Source: an uncultured Pirellula sp.
Lineage (GTDB): Bacteria; Planctomycetota; Planctomycetia; Pirellulales; Pirellulaceae
NCBI GenBank assembly: GCA_903892355.1
Contig: CAITIE010000052.1
Span: forward strand, 186,001-250,000
Length of the DNA: 64,000 nucleotides
Reading direction: 5' to 3'
Part shown: in pieces, positions 48,566 through 57,289 of the stretch
Numbering within the stretch: position 1 is the first letter of the stretch
How the letters are laid out: every line of letters begins with the position of its first letter
Made by a program: the position numbers and the translations under genes
Notes under the pieces: generated by a model
Database searches by the model: none
The model's input: only the letters and a program-made list of their open reading frames with translations
What the model was told of the DNA's origin: nothing

Positions 48566-49768
48566 CTAGCGCTTTAGGACCCGAAGCATTAGCCATGTAC
48601 CCAACAGAAACAAAGAAAGGTTCCCAAGCCACAAGGACGCAGCCGGCCAGGCACCGTCCTTGGCACGATCCAACGCCAGACCAAAGATGGGGTAGTAGAT
48701 CAAAAGAATTGGGACAAAGCAAAGTCCAAACGTCCAAGCATAGTCTGCGCTACGGATCAGAATCGACATCGGCACGCCCATCCAAACAAAGAATAGGCAG
48801 CTAAACCCCAAGGCCCAGCGCCTCGCTGGCTCAAGCTTCAGCCGCGTCAGACGCTTTTGATTCTCCTCAACCTGCGACTGAAGAAGCTGTATTTTTCCGT
48901 CATTTAGCTGCGAAAATCGACCCATTGCCAATCCCACAGCAACGTGAACCGCCATGGATTCCCGACGGCGATCGTTGGCGGCCGTTTGATTTGCCGATTC
49001 CTTGGCGATTTCGTTTATCGCGTATTGCGATGGGCTGATCGACTTGCCTCCGCTCCTAGATGCCTGTGTCAACGGCATCGCAATCCGCTCAGAACCCGGA
49101 AGCCGAAAGCGTGTCGATTGATCATTGTTGATCTCGCCATACGAGTTCACCAATTCGATCACCAACCGGTCGTTCTCTGCGTCGATGGCGATCTGCGCTC
49201 TCTCCGCGTTAATCGTCATCGGCTTCCCTGTGCTCTCGTTGAACAAGAAGATCGTTGGCTGGATCAACCACCGATTTTCGACGTCTTGAACATGGATCGT
49301 AAAGCCCTTATCGGTCTCATACGAGCGACGCGTTCGAAGACGATTGTACAACACCTCTTCGACCGACCTTAGAATCACTCGCTCCATCCCAGGCTTCCCC
49401 CACGAAACCGCCATGTCATTGATCCAGACGGCCGGGATGCTGAGCAACAGTCCCAATAGCACCATCGGCCGGATCACTTTCAACGGCGAAATACCAGCAC
49501 TCTTGAGAGCAACGATTTCATTGTCCGCGGAAATCCGTCCGAAAACACAGCAGACGGAAAACAAAAGGGTCGCAGGCAACGAAAACTGGAGGGCAATCAA
49601 GCATATGAATGGGAGTAGCTTGATAACCGCTAACCAACCAATCCCTTCCATGATCAATTGCTGTCCAACTAAACCCAGCGAAATCACCAGCGTTAATGCA
49701 AACGCGGTGAGACTGAAAAGCTTCAGGACATCCCAAAGGATGTAACGGTTAAACTTGCCGGGAATCAT
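48566..49768 (-). CDS. LptF/LptG family permease
   Basis: A 400-residue inner-membrane protein of the YjgP/YjgQ family, part of the LptBFG machine that extracts lipopolysaccharide from the inner membrane. It has three N-terminal segments (FSLTAFALTLVISLGLVG; LPFICLIALQFSLPATLLF; VLLGLLLSIPAVWIN), a periplasmic beta-jellyroll middle (KGFTIHVQDVENRWLIQP), and three C-terminal segments (FSCLFFVWMGVPMSILI; FGLCFVPILLIYYPIFGL; ASLWLGNLSLFLLGTWLML). ISADNEIVALKSAGISP is the coupling-helix motif. LptF and LptG cannot be told apart here, and no second copy or LptB is next to it. Confidence 0.9.
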   Translation of the reverse strand: MIPGKFNRYILWDVLKLFSLTAFALTLVISLGLVGQQLIMEGIGWLAVIKLLPFICLIALQFSLPATLLFSVCCVFGRISADNEIVALKSAGISPLKVIRPMVLLGLLLSIPAVWINDMAVSWGKPGMERVILRSVEEVLYNRLRTRRSYETDKGFTIHVQDVENRWLIQPTIFLFNESTGKPMTINAERAQIAIDAENDRLVIELVNSYGEINNDQSTRFRLPGSERIAMPLTQASRSGGKSISPSQYAINEIAKESANQTAANDRRRESMAVHVAVGLAMGRFSQLNDGKIQLLQSQVEENQKRLTRLKLEPARRWALGFSCLFFVWMGVPMSILIRSADYAWTFGLCFVPILLIYYPIFGLALDRAKDGAWPAASLWLGNLSLFLLGTWLMLRVLKR

Positions 49769-50182
49769 GGAGCCCGGAGTCTACCCCAAAGAACCCATTA
49801 AAAACAACACCGGCATGATTCAATGACTTGACCGCGTTGCGTTGCTAGCATTCATGGATCCTCTATCCGCGTGCGGCGTTTCCTATATTGAGGAACGGCA
49901 TAATCTAGAGAGGCTATTCCCACGACATTGACGGATATAACGACTTTTACGGCTCTCGACCTCAAATGAGATGTAGCGTCTAGACGATAGCCCAAGAGAG
50001 CCAATGGGCTTTCGCCATCCGCGCTATACAGCACGCGTTGCAAGCTTAGCGTTTCTTGTGATCCCATATGCTCCATCGATCCAATCCACCGTTGGATCCA
50101 TTACCTACACATTATCCTCTGAGAAGAACCGATCGCAGGAGTGACACTCGACCACTTACGCGCCAGGCATCGACAATCGGGC
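49769..50182. other. Divergent gap before the porin gene
   Basis: About 410 bases. Two modest hairpins are visible: arms AGCCCA/TGGGCT around 49988-50010, and GATCCAA/TTGGATC at 50078-50084 and 50092-50098. Promoters for the permease and the porin must lie here but none could be picked with confidence. No gene seen. Confidence 0.4.
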
Positions 50183-51832
50183 ATGCACAGTATGCCTTGG
50201 CTGTTGCACCTGCACCCTCCACCAGGCAGAGAGGGTGCGGCCGCGCATATTTTCCGCGCCGCGCACGATTTCACAGTTGCGCGTATTCTTAGGGCCGCAG
50301 TCTGTCTGTGCATTGCATTCGTGTGCAACTATGCCTCGCTCTCGCACGCCCAAGATCCACAGCCATCGGATTTGCTTCGCGAAGCGGTACCGGCACCCCC
50401 AATCGAACTTCTACCTGAAAACTCCGCAGCAAACGGGGGAGGTCGTTGGAACGAGGAAATGGAATCGCTTCGCGAAAGGATCCAAGCCCTCGAAGAATCC
50501 GTTAAGCGTGCTCAATCCGCGGAATCCCAATCAGCATCCCAGGCCTTTGCTCCAGGAACGGGCAAAACCGATTCGTCGAAAGACGATCCATCCACTCCGA
50601 AACCCAAGGACATCTCAAGCACCAGGGATAAAGCAAGTGATAGCAATACTGGAAAGCCTAGCGACTGGGTTGACGTCTCGAACGAAAAATGAACCGTCAA
50701 AACAGGTGGCCACGTTCAACTCGACTATGTCACGTGGGCCAATGCCCCGCCGGTGATCCCCGACACCTTCAATTACTTCAACTTTCGCCGCCTGCGGTTG
50801 ACGGCCGACGGCACCGGATACGGGGTCTACGACTTTCGATTGCAAATGACCCTCGAGCCGGAAGCGATCACGGATAACCCAGCGTTAAGCGTCCTGACTC
50901 CGCAAGTCAAAGACGCCTACTTTTCTTTGAACGAAATCCCGTACCTAGGGCGATTCCGCATTGGGAACTTTTTCGTGCCGTTTAGCCTGGAACAAGTCAC
51001 CAACGATACGAATAACGCGTTCCTCGAACGTTCTATTCCCACCCAAACGGTGTTCGCTGCAGATCGTGAAGTTGGAGTCGCACTCTACAATTGCACCCCG
51101 GAACAAAACGTGACATGGACGACAGGTTTTTTCCTCGACAGTATCAGCGAAGGGCTTAAAAAACGCCTCGACGACAACCAAGGTTACCGCATCAGCGGCC
51201 GAGGCACTTGGCTTCCCTACTACGATGAGCCCAGCAACGGCAGATACCTTGTCCATACTGGGTTAGGTGTCCTAAGCACCAACGATCAAGACAACATCGT
51301 TCGATTTCGGACGCGTCCACAAGTCTCGGAAGGTCCACGACTTATCGACACAGGCAATCTCTTAGCAGACACCTTCACCACAGGCAACTTCGAGACGGCG
51401 ATTGTCTGGGGGCGTTTCTCGGTTCAATCAGAAGCATTCCTCTGCAATATCCACATGCTGGACAACACCACAAGCACAGCAAATGGTGCTTACCTGTACA
51501 CCAGCTGGTTCGTAACGGGCGAGAACCGAGTCTTCGAACGATTCGGACAACACGGGGCACAGTTTTTTCGCAATGCTCCCTACTCGAACTTTGCTGTGAC
51601 CCGAGGTGGTATCAGTCCGGGAGCTCTCGAATTGAAAGCCCGGTGGTCCCACCTGGACTTCAACAACGTGCAAAAAGGCCAATACAACGACCTTACCGTC
51701 GGATTCAATTGGTATTGGAGCGACCGTACGCGAATCATGTTCGACTGGATACATCCAGTCACCAGCGAAACGACGATTTACGGAGCAACAACCTCGGACC
51801 TGCTCGGTATGCGATTCGACTTCAATTGGTAA
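50183..51832 (+). pseudogene. Phosphate-selective (OprO/OprP-type) porin gene with in-frame TGA
   Basis: A beta-barrel porin reading frame broken once. The first part has a signal peptide (RAAVCLCIAFVCNYASLSHAQ), a coiled-coil stretch (NEEMESLRERIQALEESVKR) and a Ser/Lys linker, up to a TGA at 50690-50692 (codon 170 counted from 50183). The same frame continues without further stops: TVKTGGHVQLDYVTWANAP, FRRLRLTADGTGYGVYDFR, VKDAYFSLNEIPYLGRFRIG, to LLGMRFDFNW at 51832, which ends in the aromatic residue typical of outer-membrane barrels. Homologues have Trp before TVK (TGG), so one base (G to A) would explain the stop. Start is uncertain (ATG 50183 or 50192; GTG 50141 is poorly spaced). It may be a nonsense mutation, sequencing error or read-through. 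Confidence 0.75.
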
Positions 51833-51927
51833 AAACCAAAAATGCAACTCGCTCAGGGATTGATTCCAGCACTTGGGTGCGAACCAGCGAAAATGCGAAC
51901 CCTTCAAAACTGTCGGAAACTGAAATC

Positions 51928-52494
51928 ATGAATAGACTTCGACGTGCGTATTCACAGTTCGAATTGAGCGAAATGTTTAGACGAGTCATGGCCGGGATCA
52001 TTATTCCAACCATGACGCTATTGCTCGCGATACCACCCCATATGATTTTCGCGGGCGAGGGTTGCGATCGATGCGGCTGCAAATCCAATTGCCGCTGGGT
52101 ATGCAAACTCGTCCGTGAAGAAAAAAAGATCACCTACACGTGCTGGGGGATCGCGGAAGACAAATTCTGCGTCGGTTCTCCCAGCAAGATCCAGTGCCGG
52201 GAACGAGAACTAATTTGCGAAGAGTGTTCCACCACTTCGGAAAAAGAACACGACTGCAAAAAGAAAGACCCCGAAAAGAAAGACAGCAACAAATCGGTAG
52301 CGACAGGGCCATCGATCTGGGCATGGAAGACCTGGTGTCCCGGCGATTCGGCACAGGTTTTCACCAAGAAGAAATTGATGAAGAAAACCGAAACCAAAAC
52401 TGTATCGAGCTTCAAATGGGTCGTCGAGGATCTTTGTGCGGAATGCCGCAAGGGCAATCAACAGCCATCGAATGATGCTCAGAAAGCCCAGTGA
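51928..52494 (+). CDS. Cys- and Lys-rich exported protein, planctomycete type
   Basis: A 188-residue protein from ATG 51928. A hydrophobic leader (VMAGIIIPTMTLLLAIPP) precedes CDRCGCKSNCRWVCKLV, with further Cys at CWGIAEDKFCVG and CEECSTTSEKEHDC, a Lys/Asp-rich linker, then KTWCPGDSAQVFTKKKLMKK and a closing KWVVEDLCAEC. I recognise the order (Cys cluster, WVCKLV..., TKKKLMKK, KWVVEDLC) from conserved exported proteins of planctomycetes that have no assigned role; disulfide-linked envelope structure or metal binding is plausible. It lies 95 bases after the porin on the same strand. Confidence 0.75.
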   Translation: MNRLRRAYSQFELSEMFRRVMAGIIIPTMTLLLAIPPHMIFAGEGCDRCGCKSNCRWVCKLVREEKKITYTCWGIAEDKFCVGSPSKIQCRERELICEECSTTSEKEHDCKKKDPEKKDSNKSVATGPSIWAWKTWCPGDSAQVFTKKKLMKKTETKTVSSFKWVVEDLCAECRKGNQQPSNDAQKAQ

Positions 52495-52604
52495 ACGCAG
52501 GAAGGTAGCCACTCACGGCAAACGTCTACATAGCGACACTACATTACAACGTTCCTAGGCGTCTTCAAATCACTTTTACGCAGCTTTTTACTCGAAGTAA
52601 TCAC

Positions 52605-53165
52605 GTGAACACCAACCCAATCCCATTGAATCGACCTTGGATCGAACATCTATTTGCTCCTTATGTCGGGCAAATCGGCGACGACTACCTTGGCTATCGC
52701 AACCATGTGTACCGTACCGTAACCTATGCGATGCACTTCTTGGGAGAATCAAGTGACGCTGAAAGAACCATAGAAACCGCGATGGTGTACCACGATATCG
52801 GCCTCTGGTCCGATCGCAAACTGGCGTATCTCGAGCCATCGGAGTCCCTCTGCCTCGCAGACAACGCGAAAAATGGGTGGGGACTCGATCCAGAATTGCT
52901 TCGAGGCATCATCCATTGGCATCACAAAATCACACCCTATCGAGGGCAGCACCCTGAGATTATTGAAGCATGTCGCAAAGCGGACTGGATCGATGCGACG
53001 AAAGGGTGGTTTCGGAAAGGGATGCCCCGGAATGTCATCACCAGCGTGGAAGCAGCTTTTCCAAACCACGGATTCCATAAATCGCTGATGCGGTTGGCAC
53101 GCGATATCGGTGGCTCAACCATCGTCGGTGGCTTTCAGGTCGCTGCAGGAATCCTGAAGTGGTAA
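52605..53165 (+). CDS. HD-domain phosphohydrolase-like protein
   Basis: A 186-residue cytoplasmic protein with an HD fold: His33 in YRNHVYRTV, the His63-Asp64 pair in VYHDIGLWSD, HWHHKITPYRG (about 105-115) and a later Asp in KADWIDAT. The HD superfamily contains metal-dependent phosphohydrolases; members of this short type are often annotated as hydrolases without known substrate. A 15-bp direct repeat (AGTGGTAATACTTCA) straddles the stop codon and recurs 25 bases further. Confidence 0.75.
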   Translation: MNTNPIPLNRPWIEHLFAPYVGQIGDDYLGYRNHVYRTVTYAMHFLGESSDAERTIETAMVYHDIGLWSDRKLAYLEPSESLCLADNAKNGWGLDPELLRGIIHWHHKITPYRGQHPEIIEACRKADWIDATKGWFRKGMPRNVITSVEAAFPNHGFHKSLMRLARDIGGSTIVGGFQVAAGILKW

Positions 53166-53197
53166 TACTTCATAGGGAATCCAGTGGTAATACTTCA
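53158..53197. repeat. Two copies of a 15-bp sequence at the end of the HD gene
   Basis: AGTGGTAATACTTCA at 53158-53172 and 53183-53197, both preceded by AATCC. The first copy contains the TAA stop codon of the HD gene. This looks like a duplication with a small deletion between copies. Confidence 0.85.
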
Positions 53198-53328
53198 CAG
53201 TGGTTCCAATCGCGGCATCCTCTCCGCCGACTACGCACCCTGCAATCCTCGGTTTTTTAAGCGGCTTTCCGCGATGTTCCAATGCTTAAACCCGAATCTC
53301 TTCGATCAAAATCAAGACCAGCGGCAAC

Positions 53329-53802
53329 TTAGTCTTTGATATCGATCTGAACAGACTGCTCGCCTTTGACAACTTTGAAGCTCAATCCGGAGGTCTCGGG
53401 CAAGTAACACTTTTCGGGCAATTGCATCCAACGTTCGCTCACTTTCGCAGGAGCCTTCGGCGCCTCTGCCAGTGCCTTTTGAACTTCTGGAGGCAGATCT
53501 CCACCCGGTGGAACCGCCGCCATCAACTCCGGCGTTGGTTCGAACTCTCGGTTGTCGATTCCCACCCAAATCTCTCCCACCGGCAACTCCATTTGGAACT
53601 TGCCGTCGCGATCTAATTCCATGGAACCAGCAGGCTGCTGCTGGTCCCGTTTCCTCAGCACCAGAAACTGTACCGCTCCTCCAGGAACCGGTTTTCCCTG
53701 ATACGTAACCTGACCGGAGACCTTTCCGGTCGGAGGTGTGCATCCAAGGCTCACGCCTAAGAAGATCGTTACTAAGATCGCCCAGAGGTTCTTGAATTCC
53801 AT
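53329..53802 (-). CDS. Small lipoprotein with a carboxypeptidase-regulatory-like fold
   Basis: A 157-residue lipoprotein. The leader LWAILVTIFLGVSLGC ends in a lipobox with lipidation at Cys21. The mature N-terminal portion (GKVSGQVTYQGKPVPGGAVQ, DRDGKFQMELPVGEIWVGI) has the beta-sandwich pattern of carboxypeptidase regulatory-like domains, very common in short planctomycete lipoproteins. It follows the DUF1559 gene on the same strand with a 106-base gap; DUF1559-lipoprotein pairs of this kind recur in planctomycetes, which suggests joint function, though it is not known. Confidence 0.82.
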   Translation of the reverse strand: MEFKNLWAILVTIFLGVSLGCTPPTGKVSGQVTYQGKPVPGGAVQFLVLRKRDQQQPAGSMELDRDGKFQMELPVGEIWVGIDNREFEPTPELMAAVPPGGDLPPEVQKALAEAPKAPAKVSERWMQLPEKCYLPETSGLSFKVVKGEQSVQIDIKD

Positions 53803-53908
53803 GGATTCATTTCCAGAAAAAGGTGGTGGTTACTCGATCGGAACAAGTAGCGACTTGGGATGTCCCGTTCCATGCCGCTACATTTTTGAAGGTCTGCAGT
53901 GACAGGAA

Positions 53909-54982
53909 TCAATCCACATCGGAGGTCACTTCACCACCCGCCGGCGTCAACATCCAGAACCATGTCCTTGAATCCATGCCGCCACTCAACCCAGTGATCG
54001 CACCATCGACTAATGCCACATGGATCATGGCATGCTGCGTCGATGCCAATCGTCGGTCACATCGCCCACCTTGCGTCGAGTTCTTGAGCGGCGACGCGGG
54101 ATTAATTTGGAACTTGGAAGCGAGTCCGTAAGTGAAAATAACACCGTCACGGCCACGGCCACCACCAAATACAGGGGAGAGTCGGTCGCCAGGGTAACTG
54201 TCAACCGGCACGCCTGAGCTTGGCATCCCACCACCCGATGCGCCGATTCGGAAGATTCCCCGCATCCACCAATTGCCGCCTAGTCCAGATCCATCGCATC
54301 GTGACAATTTTTCCGAGAGCATGATCGTATTCGATGTTCCATCGGTAACCGAAGCGAACTTTGCCTTACCATCCCAGCATCGTTCCCAGGGAAACTGTGC
54401 TGTGCCACAAACCGCGGTTCGATTGTCCTCACCACCAAACAGTAGGAAGTTTCCGGCATACGAGGCATCTCCCGGAGTCCAGTCGAGTCCGTTCCCTAAC
54501 GTGCTATCGCTTGGGCATCGGTATTGCGCAATCGAAGTTTGCCGCAACCATGTCTTGCTGTTCCTATTGACCGATCCCCAAGTGGGCCACACGTATCCCA
54601 ATTCGATCGGATTGTTCGGGGTCAACTGACCTACCGCTGCGGTTAAATCGCAACTACTAGCCATCAACCAAATACTGTTTTGCTCCAAGTATGGAAGCAT
54701 GTGGAAATAGAGGGGCGCGTACCACGCACCACCAAAATTACCCCCTTGAGGCGGAAGCCTCTTGAATGCAGAGTTGCAATTGTGCAATGCTAGAACTTGC
54801 TGCCGAATATTGTTTTGACATTGCATCCTCCGCGCGGATTCACGAGCCGCTTGTACCGCCGGAAGCAATAATCCAACCAGAATCCCAATAATTGCGATGA
54901 CAACAAGCAACTCTACCAGCGTGAAACCGCGAGGGTTACGAACCGACCGTCGAGAAGAAAAAAAGCCACGGCGTGTGGACAT
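53909..54982 (-). CDS. DUF1559 protein with type IV prepilin-like N-terminus
   Basis: A 357-residue protein. It has a prepilin leader (RNPRG then [20 protein letters not shown]) that would be cut by prepilin peptidase between Gly and Phe, followed by [17 protein letters not shown] as in the DUF1559 (SBP_bac_10) family. The C-terminus carries the usual HPGG-type substitution region with [10 protein letters not shown]. Planctomycetes hold many copies; role unproven, probably pseudopilus or surface structures. Start at ATG 54982 (MSTRRGFF). A small lipoprotein follows and a Ser/Thr kinase precedes. Confidence 0.93.
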   Translation of the reverse strand: MSTRRGFFSSRRSVRNPRGFTLVELLVVIAIIGILVGLLLPAVQAARESARRMQCQNNIRQQVLALHNCNSAFKRLPPQGGNFGGAWYAPLYFHMLPYLEQNSIWLMASSCDLTAAVGQLTPNNPIELGYVWPTWGSVNRNSKTWLRQTSIAQYRCPSDSTLGNGLDWTPGDASYAGNFLLFGGEDNRTAVCGTAQFPWERCWDGKAKFASVTDGTSNTIMLSEKLSRCDGSGLGGNWWMRGIFRIGASGGGMPSSGVPVDSYPGDRLSPVFGGGRGRDGVIFTYGLASKFQINPASPLKNSTQGGRCDRRLASTQHAMIHVALVDGAITGLSGGMDSRTWFWMLTPAGGEVTSDVD

Positions 54983-55310
54983 AACAACACCCTTAAGAAA
55001 AGCGTCCGAACGTGAAGTTGATGATGCTCCCTTCGGCCAGCTCAATCCTGAACACCCGATTGAGCGAACGAACTAAAGGGATTTTCAGCAACCCAAAATC
55101 AACAATCGGTGGAAATTAGCACCCTAGAGAGGGCATTTCAATATCTTCATGAAAAAACGCTAAGCTATCGGGTCGCTTTTTTGGTTTTTTTTAAGGGGCA
55201 AGTAACAGATAACCCCTCTCAAGGACTGCAAAACCGTCGGTCGTTGATTCCAAAGCGACCATTCGCTCTCGAATCTCTGCGACAACTCTTGTTGGCGATT
55301 TTCTTCGGAA
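54983..55310. other. Gap between the kinase and DUF1559 genes
   Basis: 328 bases between two minus-strand genes. It has A/T-rich runs (AAAAAAAAC type on the minus strand near 55180-55195, and a T run at about 55160) but no stem longer than four base pairs before them. No gene seen; promoter of the DUF1559 gene is expected here. Confidence 0.4.
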
Positions 55311-56162
55311 CTACTTCTTAAGTTTTCTTAGACTTTTACGTTTCGCAGAGTGAAACGCTCGCAGCATGTCGTTGGCATCTTGATAACGACGGCTCGGACG
55401 ACTCTCTAGAGATTTCTTGAGCCATGCTATCAATTCAGGATGTGCCTTGCGACGCAGGTTGGCATACCCTCTTTGAGGCCATTCATAAGGCCATTCCGGT
55501 AGCACGCCAGCCAACATCCGATAACTCATCAACCCCAAAGAAAACACGTCGGACTTGGCACTAGGTCGCCCCATGGCTTGCTCCGGCGCCATGTACCCGA
55601 TCGTTCCTGATCCCGATGCCACCATCGTACGAATGATGGTGCGTTGGGCGACCTTGGCAATCCCAAAATCGGTCAACTGCAATCGACCATCGGAGTGCAA
55701 TATCATATTCTCGGGCTTGATATCGCAATGGATAATCCGATTCCGGTGCGCGTAAGCCACCGCAGATGTCATCTGTTCGATATAGTCCAACGCGGTTCTA
55801 AAGGAAACTCGCTTCTTCAGTCGATCCGCCAACGACTTCTCACCCAAACGGCTTGCGATCACAAACCTGCCATCGATAAAACTGGCGTCTTTAAGAGGCA
55901 GAATATTGGGGTGATCAAGCTTGGCTACCACGCGGGCTTCACGTTGGAATGTGTCGAGCATGCTCGCCGTCACATTGAATTGGTGTGGCATCTTTAGAGC
56001 GACATGGACGCCCTCGATGCTATCCCATGCCTGATACACGTTCGCAAATCCACCTTGAGCAATCCGCCGCTCGATGCGGTATTTCCCAAGTCGCTGCCGA
56101 ACGCGTAACACGTTGGCATCGCTCAGGCTTACCGCCATGGCACTGTAACTCTGCGCGATCAT
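55311..56162 (-). CDS. Small cytoplasmic Ser/Thr protein kinase, non-RD type
   Basis: A 283-residue protein made up of one Hanks-type kinase domain, without a membrane segment or sensor domain. The Gly loop is AQGGFANVY (36-43), the ATP Lys57 is in VALKM, the catalytic loop reads HCDIKPEN (145-152; Cys replaces the usual Arg before the Asp), then DFG (165-167) and APE (192-194). Non-RD kinases are usually not controlled by activation-loop phosphorylation. The N-terminal 25 residues are variable, so a later Met at residue 9 is an alternative start. The gene is monocistronic in appearance. Confidence 0.92.
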   Translation of the reverse strand: MIAQSYSAMAVSLSDANVLRVRQRLGKYRIERRIAQGGFANVYQAWDSIEGVHVALKMPHQFNVTASMLDTFQREARVVAKLDHPNILPLKDASFIDGRFVIASRLGEKSLADRLKKRVSFRTALDYIEQMTSAVAYAHRNRIIHCDIKPENMILHSDGRLQLTDFGIAKVAQRTIIRTMVASGSGTIGYMAPEQAMGRPSAKSDVFSLGLMSYRMLAGVLPEWPYEWPQRGYANLRRKAHPELIAWLKKSLESRPSRRYQDANDMLRAFHSAKRKSLRKLKK

Positions 56163-56722
56163 AAGAATGAGCTATCGATGTTGCGAGAAGCGAACGGCAG
56201 ATGAGTACTCGGTGTGCACCGCCTGGCGCAGATAACGTTTACGGTTCAATCTGCTCCTAACACCTTTGCGGTATCGGCGCGCAACAATCGTAACCTTGGC
56301 AATAATCTTCTCGACCCTTCTATTTTCACACGCTCCCCTAAAAACATTCCTGCAGTTGAATCGCCTGTGAACTCGTTGGGTCTGGCTATGCTCTGCTAGC
56401 ATTTTCAGCGAGATCCTTGCACGCCTTACTTGCGTTAAAACTGGACTTCCGTCGATACATTCGTTCAGGTCCCGACGCCCGTTAATCCGATGAAACGGTT
56501 GTCATCGGTGTGGCGACACGGAAGTCCAACCACCGAGGGCCAATGACTTCGGTCGCAAGTCGAACTCCACCGCAGGGATGCGTGGCTCGACCAACACGGC
56601 GCGATGTTCGATCGATCCACGAAGGTGCACGGGGGACGCAAGGACGCGCCCCCATGCGCCTTCTTTGGTTGAATCCATGGGTCGGTCCGGATAGGATCTT
56701 TTTCAACCAGGAGAATACCGTC
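56163..56722. other. Structured intergenic region, divergent promoters
   Basis: 560 bases between divergent genes. It contains an 11-bp perfect inverted repeat (56442-56452 with 56518-56528) that encloses a smaller one (CCGATG/CATCGG, about 56487-56508), and a compact G/C-rich hairpin at 56631-56653 (GGGGG with CCCCC). The plus-strand frame extends back to 56510 but a good ribosome site (AGGAG) marks 56723 as the start, so this region is probably leader sequence. No known RNA family was recognised. Confidence 0.4.
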
Positions 56723-57265
56723 ATGGCTGGGGTGAGTTGGATTCAACGTCTCTATTGGCGTTATCTCTCGAAGCCCGTCGCCCATCGAGCGTTATACCTT
56801 CACGCGATGGACACACCCATCGGTTCTATCCTCGAACTCGGGATGGGGTCTGGGGAAAGAATCCGAAATGTATTGGGAATGTGCCGAACTCCCGAGGGTG
56901 TAACCCAACTGCGGTATGCCGCTGTGGATCCATTCGAGTCCGCAGGTACTGATGTGCCACACATCAGTTTGAAAGGTGCCCATCGCTTACTGAACGAGTT
57001 CGGGGTCAAGGCTCATTTGATCCCAGGCGAGCCAGCATCCGGGGTAATGCGTGTAGCACACACAGTACTGCCAAGCGACCTGATTGTGATCGATGGCTGG
57101 TGGAACGAGGCATCCGCGAATGGCGAATCCATTGCTAAATGGCTTCCTAGACTATGCCATAGCAAGTCGGCGATCTTTGCTTCGACGGCCATGGGAGGTA
57201 ACTTGGTTCGCGTCCCGACACCGAGCACGGTATCGGATCAAAGCCACGCGACCAAGGCGGCCTAG
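56723..57265 (+). CDS. Possible class I methyltransferase-like protein
   Basis: A 180-residue protein. SILELGMGSGERI (35-47) is a good SAM-binding motif I, and AAVDPFESAGTD fits the strand 2 acidic position. DLIVIDGWWNE looks like motif IV. The C-terminus is short for a full methyltransferase; the end lacks the usual beta hairpin, so it may be a reduced relative. The ATG at 56723 has AGGAG at a good distance; the open frame to 56510 is likely leader. Convergent with the TPR gene 24 bases away. Acceptor is unknown. Confidence 0.6.
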   Translation: MAGVSWIQRLYWRYLSKPVAHRALYLHAMDTPIGSILELGMGSGERIRNVLGMCRTPEGVTQLRYAAVDPFESAGTDVPHISLKGAHRLLNEFGVKAHLIPGEPASGVMRVAHTVLPSDLIVIDGWWNEASANGESIAKWLPRLCHSKSAIFASTAMGGNLVRVPTPSTVSDQSHATKAA

Positions 57266-57289
57266 GGTTTTCTCAATCAAGCGGGTTTC

